From NCBI GenBank assembly GCA_011799875.1, contig CM022303.1:281066850-281130849 (forward strand): a stretch of DNA of 64,000 nt. The letters are read 5' to 3'. Below, piece by piece: positions 35,347 to 48,300 of this stretch. Numbering within the stretch: position 1 is the first letter of the stretch; each line of letters begins with the position of its first letter. The notes beneath the pieces are model-generated. The model made no database searches. It was not told the DNA's origin and worked only from the letters and a program-made list of their open reading frames with translations. Both the position numbers and the translations under genes were made by a program. This DNA is from Thinopyrum elongatum. Taxonomy: Eukaryota > Streptophyta > Magnoliopsida > Poales > Poaceae.

Positions 35347-36738
35347 TGATACGTCTCCATCGTATCTACTTTTCCAAACACTTTTGCTCTTGTTTTGGAC
35401 TCTAATTTGCATCATTTGAATGAAACTAACCCGGACTGACGTTGTTTTCAGCAGAATTGTCATGGTGTTGTTTTTGTGCAGAAATCAAAGTTCTCGGATT
35501 GACCTGAAAATTTACGAAGAATTTTTATGGAATATATAAAAAATACTGGCGGAAGAATATACCAGAGGGGGGCCACCCAGGAGCCACAAACTCAGGGGGG
35601 CGCGCCCTGTGAGCTTGTGGGCCCCTGGACCTCCGACAACCCTAACTCCAACTCCATATATACCTATTCGCCAAGAAAAAAACAGGGAAAAGGATTCATC
35701 GCGTTTTATGATACGGAGCCGCCACCACCTTATGTTCTTCATCGGGAGGGTTGATCTGGAGTCCGTTCGGGGCTCCGGAGGGTGGAATCCGTCGCCGTCG
35801 TCATCATCAACCTTCCTCCATCACCAATTTCATGATGCTCGCCGCCGGGAGTGAGTAATTCCTTCATAGGCTTGCTCGACGATGATGAGTTGGATGAGAT
35901 TTATCTTGTAATCGAATTAGTTTTGTTAGGGCTCGATCCTTAGTATCCACTATGTTCTGAGATTGATGTTGCTATGACTTTGTTATGCTTAATGCTTGTC
36001 ACTAGGGTCCGAGTGCCATGATTTCAGATCTGAACCTATTATGTTTTCGTGAATATATGTGTGTTCTTGATCCTATCTTGCAAGTTATATGCACCTATTA
36101 CGTGTTATGATCCGCATACCCCAAGGTGACAATAATTGGGATTCTTTCCGGTGATTATCGTAGTTTAAGGAGTTCGTATATTCACTAAGTGCTAATGCTT
36201 TGTTCCGGTTCTCTATTAAAAGGAGGCCTTAATATCCCTTAGTTTCCTTATGGACCCCGCTACCACAGGAGGGTAGGACAAAAGATGTCATGCAAGTTCT
36301 TTTCCATAAGCACGTATGGCTATATAGGGAATACATGCCTACATTACATTGCTGAATTGGAGCTAGTTCTGTGTCACTCTAGGTTATAACTGCTACATGA
36401 TGAATGCCATCCAACGCAATTATCCATCGTTGATCCAATGTCTACGCTTTTCATATATTGATCTTTGCTAAGTTACTTTCGTCGTTGTTGCTGTTACGAT
36501 CACTACAAAATTGCTACTGTTTCTGCTAATACTGTTACCGTTACTATCAAATTGCCATGTTACTTTGCTACTGATCACTTTGCTGCAGATATTAAGTATT
36601 TCAGGTGTGGTTGAATTGACAACTCAACTGCTAATACTTGCGAATATTCTTTGGCTCCCCTTGTGTCGAATCAATAAATTTGGATTAAATACTCTACCCT
36701 CGAAAACTGTTGTGATCCCATATACTTGTGGGTTATCA
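35347..36738 (+). repeat. 3' LTR of the plus-strand Athila-like element
   Basis: It starts TGATACGTCTCCATCGTATC and ends CTTGTGGGTTATCA, with TG/CA bounds, 1392 bp. The first 150 bases resemble the LTR at 27439-28676 read on the other strand (GTGTTGTTTTTGTGCAGAAA is shared), but the LTR ends differ. The two therefore belong to related but distinct families. Confidence 0.8.
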
Positions 36739-37951
36739 AGACTCCTCCAATGAAGGAGAGATATTCTTAGGGCCCTCTCGGTGTGACGGCATCCGTCATC
36801 GTCTGGCCAGACACAAGAAAGAAGAAAAAACCCGGCAAAAAGGAGAATGGTATAGTGAGCATGTGTATGTCTCGGGAGGATACTGATATATCTCACCTCG
36901 TGTTTGTAAAGTATCGTGGAGCAAAGGGAATAGCACATGATAACCAAAGGTTCACTCGAATGTCATTCGTGTGCTCATAGGGATTGATATGGACGTTCAC
37001 AGTTCCGCTATCGGTCATTGAACGAAAGGGGTTGTGTTCATGTCTATGTTTTACCGAACCTACAGGGTCAGAAGCTTAAGGTAATCACTATCTTCTGAGT
37101 GTTAGTAGGATAGGAGTAACGAGGAAATATTTATGAAATTGTTTTATTAATATTTGAAATAGTTTCAAGAGGAACCGGAAGCGTTTCGGTTTCACTCGAA
37201 GGGTTTCGAAGTCTATCGGGCAATACTGGGTATTACCGATAAATAATATATAGGTGGAAAATGTTTTCGAAGATGTTAAATTAGTAATAAAATGCTCTAA
37301 TAATAGTTAGGATGCTTTTATATTTAATTAAATACCAACGGGTCTTAAAAGGTCGAGTGGTGGAAGGAGAATTGGGCCACAAGGGCCCAATAGTGGTGGT
37401 GCCCCCTTTCCCATGGAAAGGAGAGAGGGGAGGCCGAATTGGGGAGGGATTCCCCCTCCCCATGGCCGGCGCAAGGGGGGAAACTTTCCCCCCTTGTGTG
37501 GCGCCACCTCTCCCCTTTCCAACCTATATATACTAGAGGGTTTTGGCACTTTTGAAATACAAGTTTTTGGAGCCTCCTCTAGTTCTAGTTGGTCATAATT
37601 GATCTAATTACAGCTAGACCTGGATCTTCTAATCCTCATAATTAGAAACCCGGTGTGGTTCTAATCTCCTCCCTCTAATTTTCTGGCGATGATTAGCTCT
37701 TGCAGCGAAGCACTGCCGGATCGTGCAGACCGTACGCTTGCAATCTGCGGAGAGGTCGTGCTTTCAGTCTTACGATAGAGGGATCGTTCATCGACGATTC
37801 GAGAGACTTCAAGTAAGATCAACACCAACTCGTCTTCTTCCCTACAACTCGGAGTTGGTAACGATATGTTCCAAACCGTTATTGCATGTTCATAATGTTC
37901 CTCGACTGGTTGATCGTAGGGCGATTTTTTCTTCTTCTACGTAACCGAACA
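36739..37951 (+). mobile_element. Copia-type LTR fragment
   Basis: The left part carries GGGCCCTCTCGG and GATATGGACGTTCACAGTTCCG, phrases shared with BARE/Angela-type LTRs and seen in inverted form near 58600 and 58870. The right part has a TATA-like CCTATATATACTAGAGGG (near 37521) and ends CTACGTAACCGAACA at 37951. The left end is cut exactly at the Athila LTR end. No internal genes follow, so it is a truncated or solo LTR. Confidence 0.5.
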
Positions 37952-38340
37952 GAGCCCGACAGCTGACCTGCCACGGGGCCCATGAAGCCCACCAAGGAGT
38001 TGGCGATCAAAGGGAGCCTGGAGGGTCGGTAAAGCATCTAGCGATCATCTTGGACCTCAAGTTAACATGACGCGGCCAGATTGGATCTACCTCCTGTAAA
38101 ACCCTAGGCCTCATCGCATATATATGGTAGGGGCTACGAGATTCTCAAATTCATCTACTCGTAGACCTAGACTCTCAGTAGTAACTCATCTTCCCCACTG
38201 TATTTCCTCGCACGAGGTAGACCCATCATGAATAACAACACAAAGCAGGACATGGGGCCCGAACTTGGGTAAAACCCTTGTGCGATCTCTGATTTGGTAC
38301 TTCCGGACACATTAGCAACCCTACCAAGAGTACTGACTGG
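37952..38340 (+). mobile_element. LTR-like remnant, probably gypsy
   Basis: A TATA-like CATATATATGG, then TAGGGGCTACGAGATTCTCA, and a later CCCGAACTTGGGTAAAACCC resemble the R-U5 part of gypsy LTRs, such as the CCCGAACCTGGGTAAAC of the element at 20008. No ends or coding parts can be defined. Confidence 0.35.
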
Positions 38341-40068
38341 ATTATTCACCGTCACCATCCATGTCAAGATATTGAAGGGCTTGACGACCAAGATGGAGGC
38401 TACCAAGGAAGAGGCAGATGGTGGGGAGGAGGCAGTGGCAGAGTGAGCGAGGAGGCTCGGATATCCGGGCTAGCATTGACAAAAATGCTGATTTTTTGCA
38501 CGGATTGCCTCGCTGATACTTTTCTGACCACGCGCATGTAAAACCTATGAACATCTGTTTCTTTTTCATTCTGATCAGACGCTATGAGCATCACACTTGC
38601 TCACGTATTGCTATGCATTTGAAATGAAATTTGCTAGACCTGGGCGGTGTTCTTGCACTATTATTTTGCTCACATGAGTTAGTAGGTTGATAGGAAGACC
38701 GAGGTTGGCTTTGTGCTACGTGCCGGTGTTCTTGCACTATTATTTTGCTATTTTATTTTATTTTTGTGTGTGGGGATTTGCTATTTTTATCTGGTATACG
38801 TACTCCGCATTTGACATTTTTTGCAAAGAAGCGATGCGATCAACTCGAGTGATAAATGCTGCAAACGATACTTTTAGAACCAGGGCACATGGAATCGTAC
38901 CGTGGGAAACAGGCGTGAAATAAAAATAGAAAATACAGGTACGGACCACGTCCGATCCCGTACTTTTCTAATTCTCGGTCTCCCAGAACTTCCATGATTG
39001 CTGTATAATAATACCAAAATGGTTCTACCAGCAACCTTGTCGTAGCGCCAGTACGTGAAGCAGCAGTAGTACTAGTCTCCCCGCAAAAATAAAAATGAAA
39101 AATAAAAGCAGTACTACTACTAGTAGTCTCTTCTCTTCGTTGCAGGAAAAAAAAACCTAAATGCTAGACGCACCACAACAATGCACTTATGCACACAGTA
39201 ATGAATCCTCCTCTCTGGTCTATAAATCAATTTAGCAGTCCTTTTTCCCCTCAAAAATAATAATAACAATTTAGCAGCCCTTTTCGAACACGTCTGACCG
39301 TCCGAGCTTAGAAAACTTCTCCACCCGGTCGCGATCAAAATCCATCACATCCCGAGCGAGATGCCATCCACCTACAATTTACAAAAGGAGCCCGTCCTTG
39401 CCCGGAAAAAAGAAAGGCGAGTGAACTGTCGTGGACGTACTTATATATTCACACGAATTTTCTATGCTTCCCGGCATATGCCAGGGCGAGCGTGCATCGG
39501 GCAGTCGACGACTCGTCACATGGACCGACGTTCGTTCTACCATCTACACCGTCCGTCGACCGCAGTACGTACGTGGCTCACAGCCTCGCATGATACATTC
39601 TCTGATTGTTTGCATGTGGTAAGATCATCGTGCGGGAGAATACGCAGCTTTCGTATGTATACGCGAGGAAGGGAGACGGAGCAGAAGAGGTGGTCACGGC
39701 CCAGTCACAGATCTTATCACGAGCGAGGACGACGGAAGGAAGGACGGTAGCTAGCTAGGGTGCGTGGCGGTGGCCCAGTCCGGCAGGGCTGTGGCCATAC
39801 CCGCCGGGACACGCGTGCCGTCCGGCCGGGGCAAGCGTACGGGCGCGCGGCCGTGCGGCGACACGGCGCGTGCGGAGGCGGAAAAGAAAAAGGCGTTAGG
39901 CGAGCGCGGGAAGAAAGGGAAGGAGTCTCGCGCACACACGAACAGAGAAAAAGGGAGGGAAGGGTGGAAGGGTACACGAGTACCGGCGGATCGGCGGGGT
40001 GGTGGTGGTGGTGCCGCCGCCATCGGGAAGCCGGGCGGGGCAAGGAATCCGAAAGGACAAATAATTGA
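38341..40068. other. Low-repeat intergenic sequence, no gene recognised
   Basis: Sequence of moderate GC without clear transposon ends. Near 39750-40050 it becomes GC-rich with open frames on both strands (Arg/Gly/Pro-rich), probably compositional. I find no motif that supports a gene. Confidence 0.4.
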
Positions 40069-40415
40069 GAGGGTGTTTGAATACGTTTTAGTCTCGTGAT
40101 TAAAAGTAGTGAGACTAAAACTTGCTAGCCTTATCCATGCTTGCATCCAAATACTAAAGAGACTAAAATTAAGTTAATGAGCATTTATTATCCTTCAAAC
40201 CCTCCAATCCAGAATTCGCATGTGTTAAAGGAGAGGAGTTAAATGAGAAGAGAGAGGACTAATCCACATTTTAGTAGGGGTATCCCTGATTAAAAAAATT
40301 TAGTCTCAAGACTAGTTTTAGCCCCTCTTTTAGTCAGGGGTGCTTGGAACTTTAGCCTCTTAAAGAGACTATTTTTAGTCAGACTAAAATAAGTCCCTTG
40401 GATCCAAGCACCCTC
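40069..40415. mobile_element. Tourist/Harbinger-like MITE
   Basis: The left end reads GAGGGTGTTTGAATACG. The right end on the opposite strand reads GAGGGTGCTTGGATCCA. Both continue into TTTTAGTCT-rich arms (GACTAAAA repeated). A 3-bp TGA flanks both ends (40066-40068 and 40416-40418). The element is 347 bp and has no coding capacity. TGA differs from the usual TWA target of this superfamily, so hAT-like or other origin is possible. Confidence 0.7.
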
Positions 40416-43400
40416 TGAGGCGAGGAGCAGGCACCCCGGCGGGCCCCGCGGTCGTCCTCGCACGGTCGCACCCTTGCCCCCACTTCTGCCCCTCTCCCGG
40501 TCCTGCCCTTGCGAGCTCCGACCCAAACCCAGTCACACTGTTTTGAACATATCATTCGCTTGAATGTTTTCTCGGTACAAATTTCATAAAGATTTTTTTG
40601 CGAAAGAAATTCATATAGATTTTGGTTGTCTACGGCTCCATTGATTCAAAATAATAATAATAATAATAATAATAGGGTTCTGAATTATTTGGATTCTTAG
40701 GATTTTTTTCATGCATAGAACGTTTCATTCGTATAACTGGATTCCTAAGGAAATTTAATAAGTATTGTTTTGCATTTTATTTCAGGAGTAAAATTTCTAT
40801 CCCATCAAATAATCAGAAACCAAGAATATGATATACAATCTGAATCTTGCAAATATATAAAATAAAGTACAAATAAAAGTTAGGTTCCCTAAGCGGTCTC
40901 TGGCTAGTCGTTGATCACAAATAAAATACACAAAATTGCAGCTATCGTACATATTTAACAAAACGAAACTCAATGTAGGAAACAAAATTTGGCCTGCCAT
41001 GGGAGGGGCAAATCTAACCGTATGTCGATTTCCTTCACTTATACGGATTATGAAAACTGTCTATTATCCCCTCTTTCCCAATAACACAAGCATGATCCAA
41101 AAATGAGGTGGCACGTGACATGTACAAGGTTATGGACAAAAATATGAAGCGATGTATTGTATATTGTGTCATGTCTTCATGCATCATTTTGTCGTTTCAA
41201 AGTTATGAAATATGAAGCCATTGCTTGCACACTCGTTTCATCTTCATATTTGATCATGCTTCAATGTGCGTCCCTCTTGCCCATGCAATATCTTTTATTC
41301 CTAAGCAGAACAAACTTTTTTAATTTAGACACCATCACATTTACATAAAACACTATAAAGCAGTTCCTACAAACAAAAGTGCCTAGTAATTTAATGGGCG
41401 TGCATGAATTTTAATGACTAATACTTCTTTTCTATACTTTAAACATGTGTAGCCACGGGGATGTGGGTGTAACCGTCATAGGGAATCCTCATTTGTTTCC
41501 TAATTCTACATGATTCAAGATGACATATTATTCTAGTCATGTACTTTTTTTTATTCTCGCATTTTAAAAATCTTACGAATCAAATAGACCTTTTTTTCCA
41601 GACAAATGGATGCTCTCTCCATGCAACTCAGTCGTTATTTTGCAAACCACTCACTTGTATATTTCTTGTTGTACAAACTTCATATGAAGTCTGGATTTTA
41701 GAGGTTTCATTTTTTATTGCATAAGTAAAATGATCTTTCGCTTAGACAAACCGCCACTAGCATACTATTTGATTCCATACATCTCAACAAAAGCTCACTT
41801 GTGGAAAACTTGGTTCCGATCTCTGGCAATCTTACATGTGGTAATCTCTCTATCTATAGTGACGCATGTCTTGGTGTGTGTCACCACTAAAGTTCATTGG
41901 AATGTATTGTAAGCTTTCAAAGAGATCAGATATACAAATCGACTCTACTGGCAGGTTGAAACCCAAGTAGAAACCAAGGGGGGTCGATTGTCGCTACATT
42001 TGTTTTGTATTTTTAGCAGAAATGAGAATGAATATGGGAACCCGGAAATTAATAAGGAAACCTATACTGTTGAAAATAAATATAGAGCAAATACGGCGTT
42101 AGCAAATTAAAGTTCATAGGATCCCAAAACCTCTTAATCCAAAAAGTAAAACATAATGAAACCAAGAAATTCAGTCACTAATATGACTACTATTTTGTAC
42201 AAGTTTCCAAATTTGTTGAGATGACAAGCCAGATTACGGAACATGTTTTTTTCTTTAGTAGATTGAGTTGGACTAAAAACGTATATGGGTTTAATTGGAG
42301 TGCACTATACAAATATACAAAAATATATGGAAACTTCCACGATAACGTATATGGGGATGAAAACTCCTTTCTTGCTGGTGTTTTAGATTTTGTCTTCACT
42401 TCCACGAGAAACTCTCTTTTCTCTTTAGTTTTGTAAGTTTCATCACTAGTGCCCATGTACCAATCAAAAGGAGCTCTCGGCGTTCAACTTTATCTGGCTT
42501 TTTTGGGTGATCCCAAAGGCACCAAGGATCATCATTTGTTATGAAGGTACAATAAGATACCAAGAGTGAAGGGCCTCGAAGGACCCGGAATTCCATTGGA
42601 TAAGCATGACGATACAAATTATATCGGTAACCAACAGAAAAGAGAAAACACAAGCTAGTCCTTGCATTTTACATATAGGATTCGAGTTCAGAAAGTAAAA
42701 CCGCAATTTAGTCATTATTAATAGGATTAGCGGAGAGCCAAAGGCACCACCGCCAGGGATTAACCACTTGGGGTGGTGACCTCGCTGCCCCATATCCACC
42801 AGTTTGCCCGCGGCGAAGGAAGAAGCAAACGCTTGGCTAATGCTAGATACATGCCTCCCTTTTAGCTTCTCGTCGAGAGGAATGACGGAGCTGATGAACA
42901 ACAACTATGACCAACATGAGCACCAACACCACATCCTCAACCGGGGGAGGGGCACCGATGGACACCAAAGCACCTCAGCGGACGCTCATGCTGATGCAAG
43001 TAAGGAATTGCGATGGCATCTCAACGGAGGATTTTGCCTCATCCGCACCTTCGCTCCCTCCACCACGACGGCCTGGAGGGAGCAGATTGTGCAAACTCAT
43101 TATCTTCGTAGTTGGGCAGCCACTGGAGCACCACATGTAAGAGGACGACGATCGCCATGCGCGACCCATAAGCTCCGCCGACACAATCCCGTCTGGTATA
43201 GCACCAAACACCATTTTAAGGCAAGTCTTAAACAACCGTTATTATATACAAAGAGGAGCTCGAGCACCTCTCCCTAACCATCTCCAGTCGGCAGCGCCAT
43301 CAAAGAAGGCATGTGATCGGCCCGGGAGCCATAGGAGACTCCCAACAGAGCTACCGGAAGGAGAGAGACAAGGGAATGATAAAAATGACCCACTTATCCA

Positions 43401-43738
43401 GGTTAAAAACAATTAAGTTTTAAATTTGTTTTTCCCCATAAAACTCCTATGAGATACGTCACATAATAATAGCACAACAACAACAAGAGATTTATGGAGG
43501 AAAGCTATAATGAGGTTAAACCTTGCAAAGCATTATTTTTCGCATGTATTTAATGTTTTTGAGTTCTTACAAGTTCCCTCGAAGCTTTGAAGCAACCATC
43601 AAATGCACACACACACATTTTTTCTCTTGTAAGATTTAGCAAGCGTTTCTATCTTCTGAGCTTCCCGTGCTTCGATGACACCCTACCGATCCCAGGCGTC
43701 AAGCCGAATGATGATAATTCTCATGTATGCTAGAGTTT
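40416..43738. other. Intergenic sequence, no gene recognised
   Basis: Mostly AT-rich. A trinucleotide (ATA/AAT) microsatellite lies at about 40650-40674. The plus-strand frame at 42804-43277 (157 codons) is His/Asn/Thr-mixed and carries no motif I know. I do not call it a gene. Nothing else stands out. Confidence 0.4.
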
Positions 43739-44174
43739 GGCTCTTTTCACTATTTTGACCGTTTCAAGAAACTTTCGCACAAAATGAACTCCGCACAAAA
43801 TTATTTCACAATCTGACCCTTTTGGTAACGCCACAGACCGTGGCGTTTCTTCTCTATTTAGAAACGCCGAGCTAGCTAGCGTTGCTGGCCTGATCGAGAC
43901 ACTACGTGGCAGGGCAGAAACGCCAAAGTGTGCTGCGTTGCTGGAAACGCCAAGGGAGGGTGCGTGGCGTTGCTGCCCAAGCATGAAACGCCAGGGGGTT
44001 TGGCGTTTCTACTAGCTTGTCCATATTGCCATTTATTTATGAAGTGCAGCAACGCTAGCTAGCTCGGCGTTTCTTCTCACGTTACCAAAAGTGTCAGATC
44101 GTGAAATAGTTTTTTTTGCGTGGAGTTCATTTTGTGCGAAAGTTTTCTGAAAGGGTCAAAATAGTGAAAAGGCC
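43739..44174. mobile_element. Mutator-like MITE with 9-bp target duplication
   Basis: Long terminal inverted repeats of about 100 bases face each other. The left reads TTTTCACTATTTTGACC, then ACTTTCGCACAAAATGAACT, and the right has nearly the same on the other strand. CTAGAGTTT is repeated exactly at 43730-43738 and 44175-44183, the 9-bp duplication typical of Mutator-like insertion. The interior is built of AACGCC/GGCGTT motifs in both directions and has no coding capacity. 436 bp, about 1.1 kb upstream of the SPL start codon. Confidence 0.85.
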
Positions 44175-44289
44175 CTAGAGTTTTTGATTTTTTCATCCAT
44201 GGTGGTTTTCTTTTTTCTTCTTGCTACCTCGCCAAGAACGTCGGGCTTGAATTCAAAAAATTCATCTGTAGCCAGCGTAAACATAATTT

Positions 44290-45313
44290 TTCTCACCGAT
44301 GTTTGAATGCTCGTACGACACGTGTCAGGCCAAGTACAATAATGAAGCACCATGCAGTACCGTTCGGCGAGGACCCGATCGCGCAGAGGATACGAGGCCG
44401 GCCAATGCGACGTACCGGCACCAGCAGAGGCAAAGCGACCCGAGAGGAGAGGAGAGGAGCGGCCAGGGGGGACGCACCCGCACCGCACCGCACCGCGGGG
44501 GAGGGGGTGAGCTTGCACGGGCAGAGACGCTGCGGTACGAGTACGAGTACGAGTGGTGGTGCGGTTGACAGGCCCGAGGGGAGGGGAGGGCCAGCGGCAT
44601 CGGTCGTACCCGCACCAGTAGTACCAGTACTGCCACTGCACCCGTGCCTATCGCCAACTCGCGCGATGCCCCCAGCCAGCCAGCCAGCCCCACCCGCCCG
44701 CCCGTACGGCCCGCGGCGTGGGACGGCGGGGCGCCACCACCCACCCCCGCCCCGCCCCGCCCCCCGCGAGTTCTTTCCCTCTCGCCCCTGCCCCGCCTCC
44801 CCAATTACGCGCCCCCTGCCACGCCACGCGAACCCCCACCCTTGCCGCGGCATGACGCTACACGCTAGTTGAGCAGCTAATCCCAACCCGAACCCCGTGC
44901 GCTGCTGCGCTCGCCCTCCCTCCCACCCGCCTCTTCGTCTCGGCTCGATTCGTTCCCCCCACTCGGTCTTCGTCTCCCCCCTCCCTCCCTACGCCCTTCA
45001 CCAGCGCCGCGCTCTCGCGTTCCGGCCGCCGTTTCCACCATTTCTCCGGGCTGCTTTGCCTCGCTCCGCTCCTGTTTTCTCCGCGGGGGCGAGATGAGGT
45101 GAGGTGAGGCGAGGCGGGTGGTTTGGTTTCCGGGACTTCGCCGAGCTTCCGTGCGCGCAAAGGTAACCAACTAGCCCACTGCTCCAATCGAATCTCCCGA
45201 TTCCGCTCGTCGGCCCGGCGTCTCCGATCGTCGGCCTTTGATCCGTGCTGTCGTGCTGGGCTTGCGCAGATCCGAAGGGAGAGCCGGGCGTGGCAAGCGC
45301 AGGACCGCGGGTG
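44290..45313 (+). promoter_or_regulatory. GC-rich promoter and 5' leader of the SPL gene
   Basis: A GC-rich tract with CT-rich runs (CTCCCTCC-type) precedes the gene. A plausible 5'-UTR intron runs from GCAAAG|GTAACC (45163) to TTGCGCAG|ATCC (45269), 45 bases before the start codon. No clear TATA box is visible. A small GAGTAC tandem repeat lies near 44536-44553. Long frames on both strands here are compositional shadows. The transcription start cannot be placed from sequence alone. Confidence 0.45.
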
Positions 45314-48300
45314 ATGCAGAGGGAGGTGGGGCCGCAGGTGGCCTCCCCGCTGTACCTGCACCAGATCCAGCCGCTGCCTCCCCATGCGGCGGCGGCGGCC
45401 AGGAAGCGCGGGAGCCCATGGCCCGCCGTGGAGCCGCCGGAGAACGCCGCGATGGGGGCCGCCGCCGCGGCCGGAGGGAACTGGAACCCCAGCATGTGGG
45501 ACTGGGACAGCCGCGCCTTCACCGCCAGGCCGTCCTCCGACGCGCTCCGCCTCGGCGGCGGGCTGAACCACCACCATCACCAGCAGCAGCAGCAGCCGCC
45601 GCCGGCGACGGCTGCCGAGGTGCAGCGGCAGGGGGGCGGGGGTGCCGGTGACCTGAGCCTTCAGCTGACCCTGCGGGAGGAGGCATCGATGGCGATGGAT
45701 GTGAGCCCGACAACTACCTTGTCTTCTTCGCCTTCTCCGCCTGCACGGGCGTCACAGGAGCAGGCTGTTAGGCCTAGCAAGAGGGTTCGGTCTGGATCGC
45801 CCGGAACTGCTTCTGGAGGAGGTGGCGGCGGCGGTGGCGGTGGCGGAGGGAGTGCTAACGGAGGAGGCAGCTATCCCATGTGCCAGGTGGATGATTGCCG
45901 CGCGGATCTGACCAGCGCCAAGGATTACCACCGGAGGCACAAGGTGTGTGAGATCCACAGCAAGACAACCAAGGCGGTAGTTGGCAACCAGATGCAGCGC
46001 TTCTGCCAGCAGTGTAGTAGGTAATGATCGTGCCTGCAAACTCCCCCCCAAAATTTTTGTGGCATGATTCTTTGCTGTGATGCCCCTTTTAGGGATATAT
46101 ATGTCTATGATGCCACCGGTTGCTATAGTGTGTGTATTGGGCCAGAGAACTGGTTTCTCTATCCAATGGTGATGGTGTCTATGTAGGTTGAGACTTGAGA
46201 GCATTCTTGTTACTAAAAGTTGGTTCTTCTCGTCAATCATTTAGATTTCATCCGCTCTCGGAGTTCGACGAGGGTAAGAGGAGTTGCAGGCGAAGGCTTG
46301 CCGGACACAACCGACGGCGGAGGAAAACCCAGCCAACAGATGTTGCTTCACAATTGCTGCTTCCTGAAAACCAAGAAAATACAGCAAATAGGACACAAGA
46401 TATTGTCAATCTGATCACTGTTATTGCACGATTGCAAGGTACTTGATCCCCTACTGAACTTTTTACACTCTTTCACTTGTTGATTTAAACCTGATTACTA
46501 TTTTTTCCTGTCTCTGCATTGACAGGTGGTAATGCTGGTAAACTACCCAGCATCCCTCCGATACCAGATAAAGATAATCTGGTCCAAATCATAAGCAAAA
46601 TAAACTCAATCAATAATGCAAACTCCCTGGCAAAGTCTCCTCCGTCAGAAGCCATTGATTTGAATGCCTTGCAGGGGCAACAACAAGATTCTTCTGTCCA
46701 AAATGCAACAAAGGTGATCAACAAGCAGACTGTGCCATCAACCATGGATTTGCTAACAGTTCTATCTGGTGCTCTTGGGACATCAACCCCCGAGACTAAT
46801 ACATCTCAGTCCCAGGGGAGCAGTGATAGCAGTGGTAATAACAAGAGCAAGAGTCATTCAACAGAGCCAGCATGTGTTGTAAGTTCCCATGAGAAATCCA
46901 TTCGACCTTCTCCCGCAGCTGGTATGATAAGAACTAACAGCACCCATGGAAGTCCACCTGATGTATATAAGCAGCCAGACCGAGATACCCATCCGTACTT
47001 GTCGCTGCAATTGTTTGGTAACAATGAGGACATTCCTGTGAAAATGGACACTGCAAATAAGTACTTGTCTTCCGAGAGCAGTAATCCTATGGACGAGAGG
47101 TCTCCTTCATCCTCTCCACCTGTAACGCACACATTTTTCCCCACCCGTTCAGTAAATGAAGGCATTAGGCATCCTCGTATTGCTGACTATGGAGAAGAGG
47201 CTGCAACAGTTGAGATCAGTACCACTCGGGCATGGTGTGCGCCACCGCTTGAGCTTTTCAAGGATCCAGAACGGCCAACGGAAAATGGGTCACCACCAAA
47301 CCCAACATATCAATCATGTTATGCCTCAACATCTGGTTCAGACCATTCACCATCAACATCAAATTCAGATGGACAGGTAATTTATATAGAAGCTTGCCGT
47401 TTCAGTTCATTATGTCACAAGCCAAGGTGTCATTTATTATTTTAGCCACGCTTTCAATCTGATATGCGCATGATTTTCCATTTTATAGGACCGTACTGGA
47501 AAGATTATATTCAAGCTCTTTGGCAAGGAACCTGGCTCAATCCCTGGGAACCTTCGTGACGAGGTATGATCACGAAACTGTGCCAACATGGTTACTGGAA
47601 GGCACTCTTGCAGCACATTTCACTCACCATATAATCGAAATGTTTATCCTTCCTTGCCCAGGTTGTAAATTGGCTGAAACACAGCCCCACTGAAATGGAG
47701 GGCTACATTCGCCCTGGTTGCCTTGTACTATCCATGTATCTATCAATGCCAACTATTGCATGGGATGAAGTAAGTCTGCTGGTACACTAGCAAAAACAAA
47801 TGCATGCAATAGAATTATTGCAAATTTATCTAACGCTGTATGATTTTTAATGCAGCTTGAAGAAAATTTTCTCCAGCGAGTAAACTCGTTAGTTCAGGCT
47901 TCTGATTTGGATTTCTGGAGAAAAGGGAGGTTTTTAGTTCGAAGTGACAACCAGTTGGTGTCGTACAAAGATGGTATACATAACTACCTTTTATGTGTTA
48001 ATCTTCTTCTCTATTCCTGCTCACTCTTCGGTGGGTTTTGACTATGAATTTGTTTTGGTTGATATCAAATTTGTATTCCAGGAATGACCCGCCTGTCAAA
48101 ATCATGGAGGACATGGAATACCCCTGAGTTGACCCTTGTGACACCAATTGCTGTTGTTGGTGGGAGAAAGACCTCCCTCGTTCTTAAGGGCCGTAATCTA
48201 ACGATCCCGGGCACCCAGTAAGTTCCCTGTTGTAAAACAGTTTCTGACCGGGAAGATTGTTGTGAATTTGTTGTGCCTGATCATGGGCTCTGAATCTATG

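Larger units (their letters stand above)
31991..36738 (+). mobile_element. Athila-like gypsy element, 5'-truncated
   Basis: This plus-strand element lacks its 5' LTR and leader. It contains a broken ORF1/gag, a 2.1-kb non-coding region, a polypurine tract (AAGCTTGGGGGAG, 35334-35346) and a 3' LTR (35347-36738). The left edge near 31.99 kb is a head-to-head junction with the reversed element. No protease, reverse transcriptase or integrase is present, so it is either internally deleted or a non-autonomous form. Confidence 0.7.

Noticed and set aside
42804..43277. 157-codon plus-strand frame as a possible gene
   Set aside because: No recognisable domain, poor composition and no splice context; not enough to call.
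44293..44886. Long frames on both strands upstream of SPL
   Set aside because: They lie in the GC-rich promoter and leader and overlap in several phases. No motifs are present.
45245..45313. Upstream in-frame ATG as the SPL start
   Set aside because: A likely 5' intron ends at 45269, which would remove the ATG at 45245, and the family begins at MQREVG.
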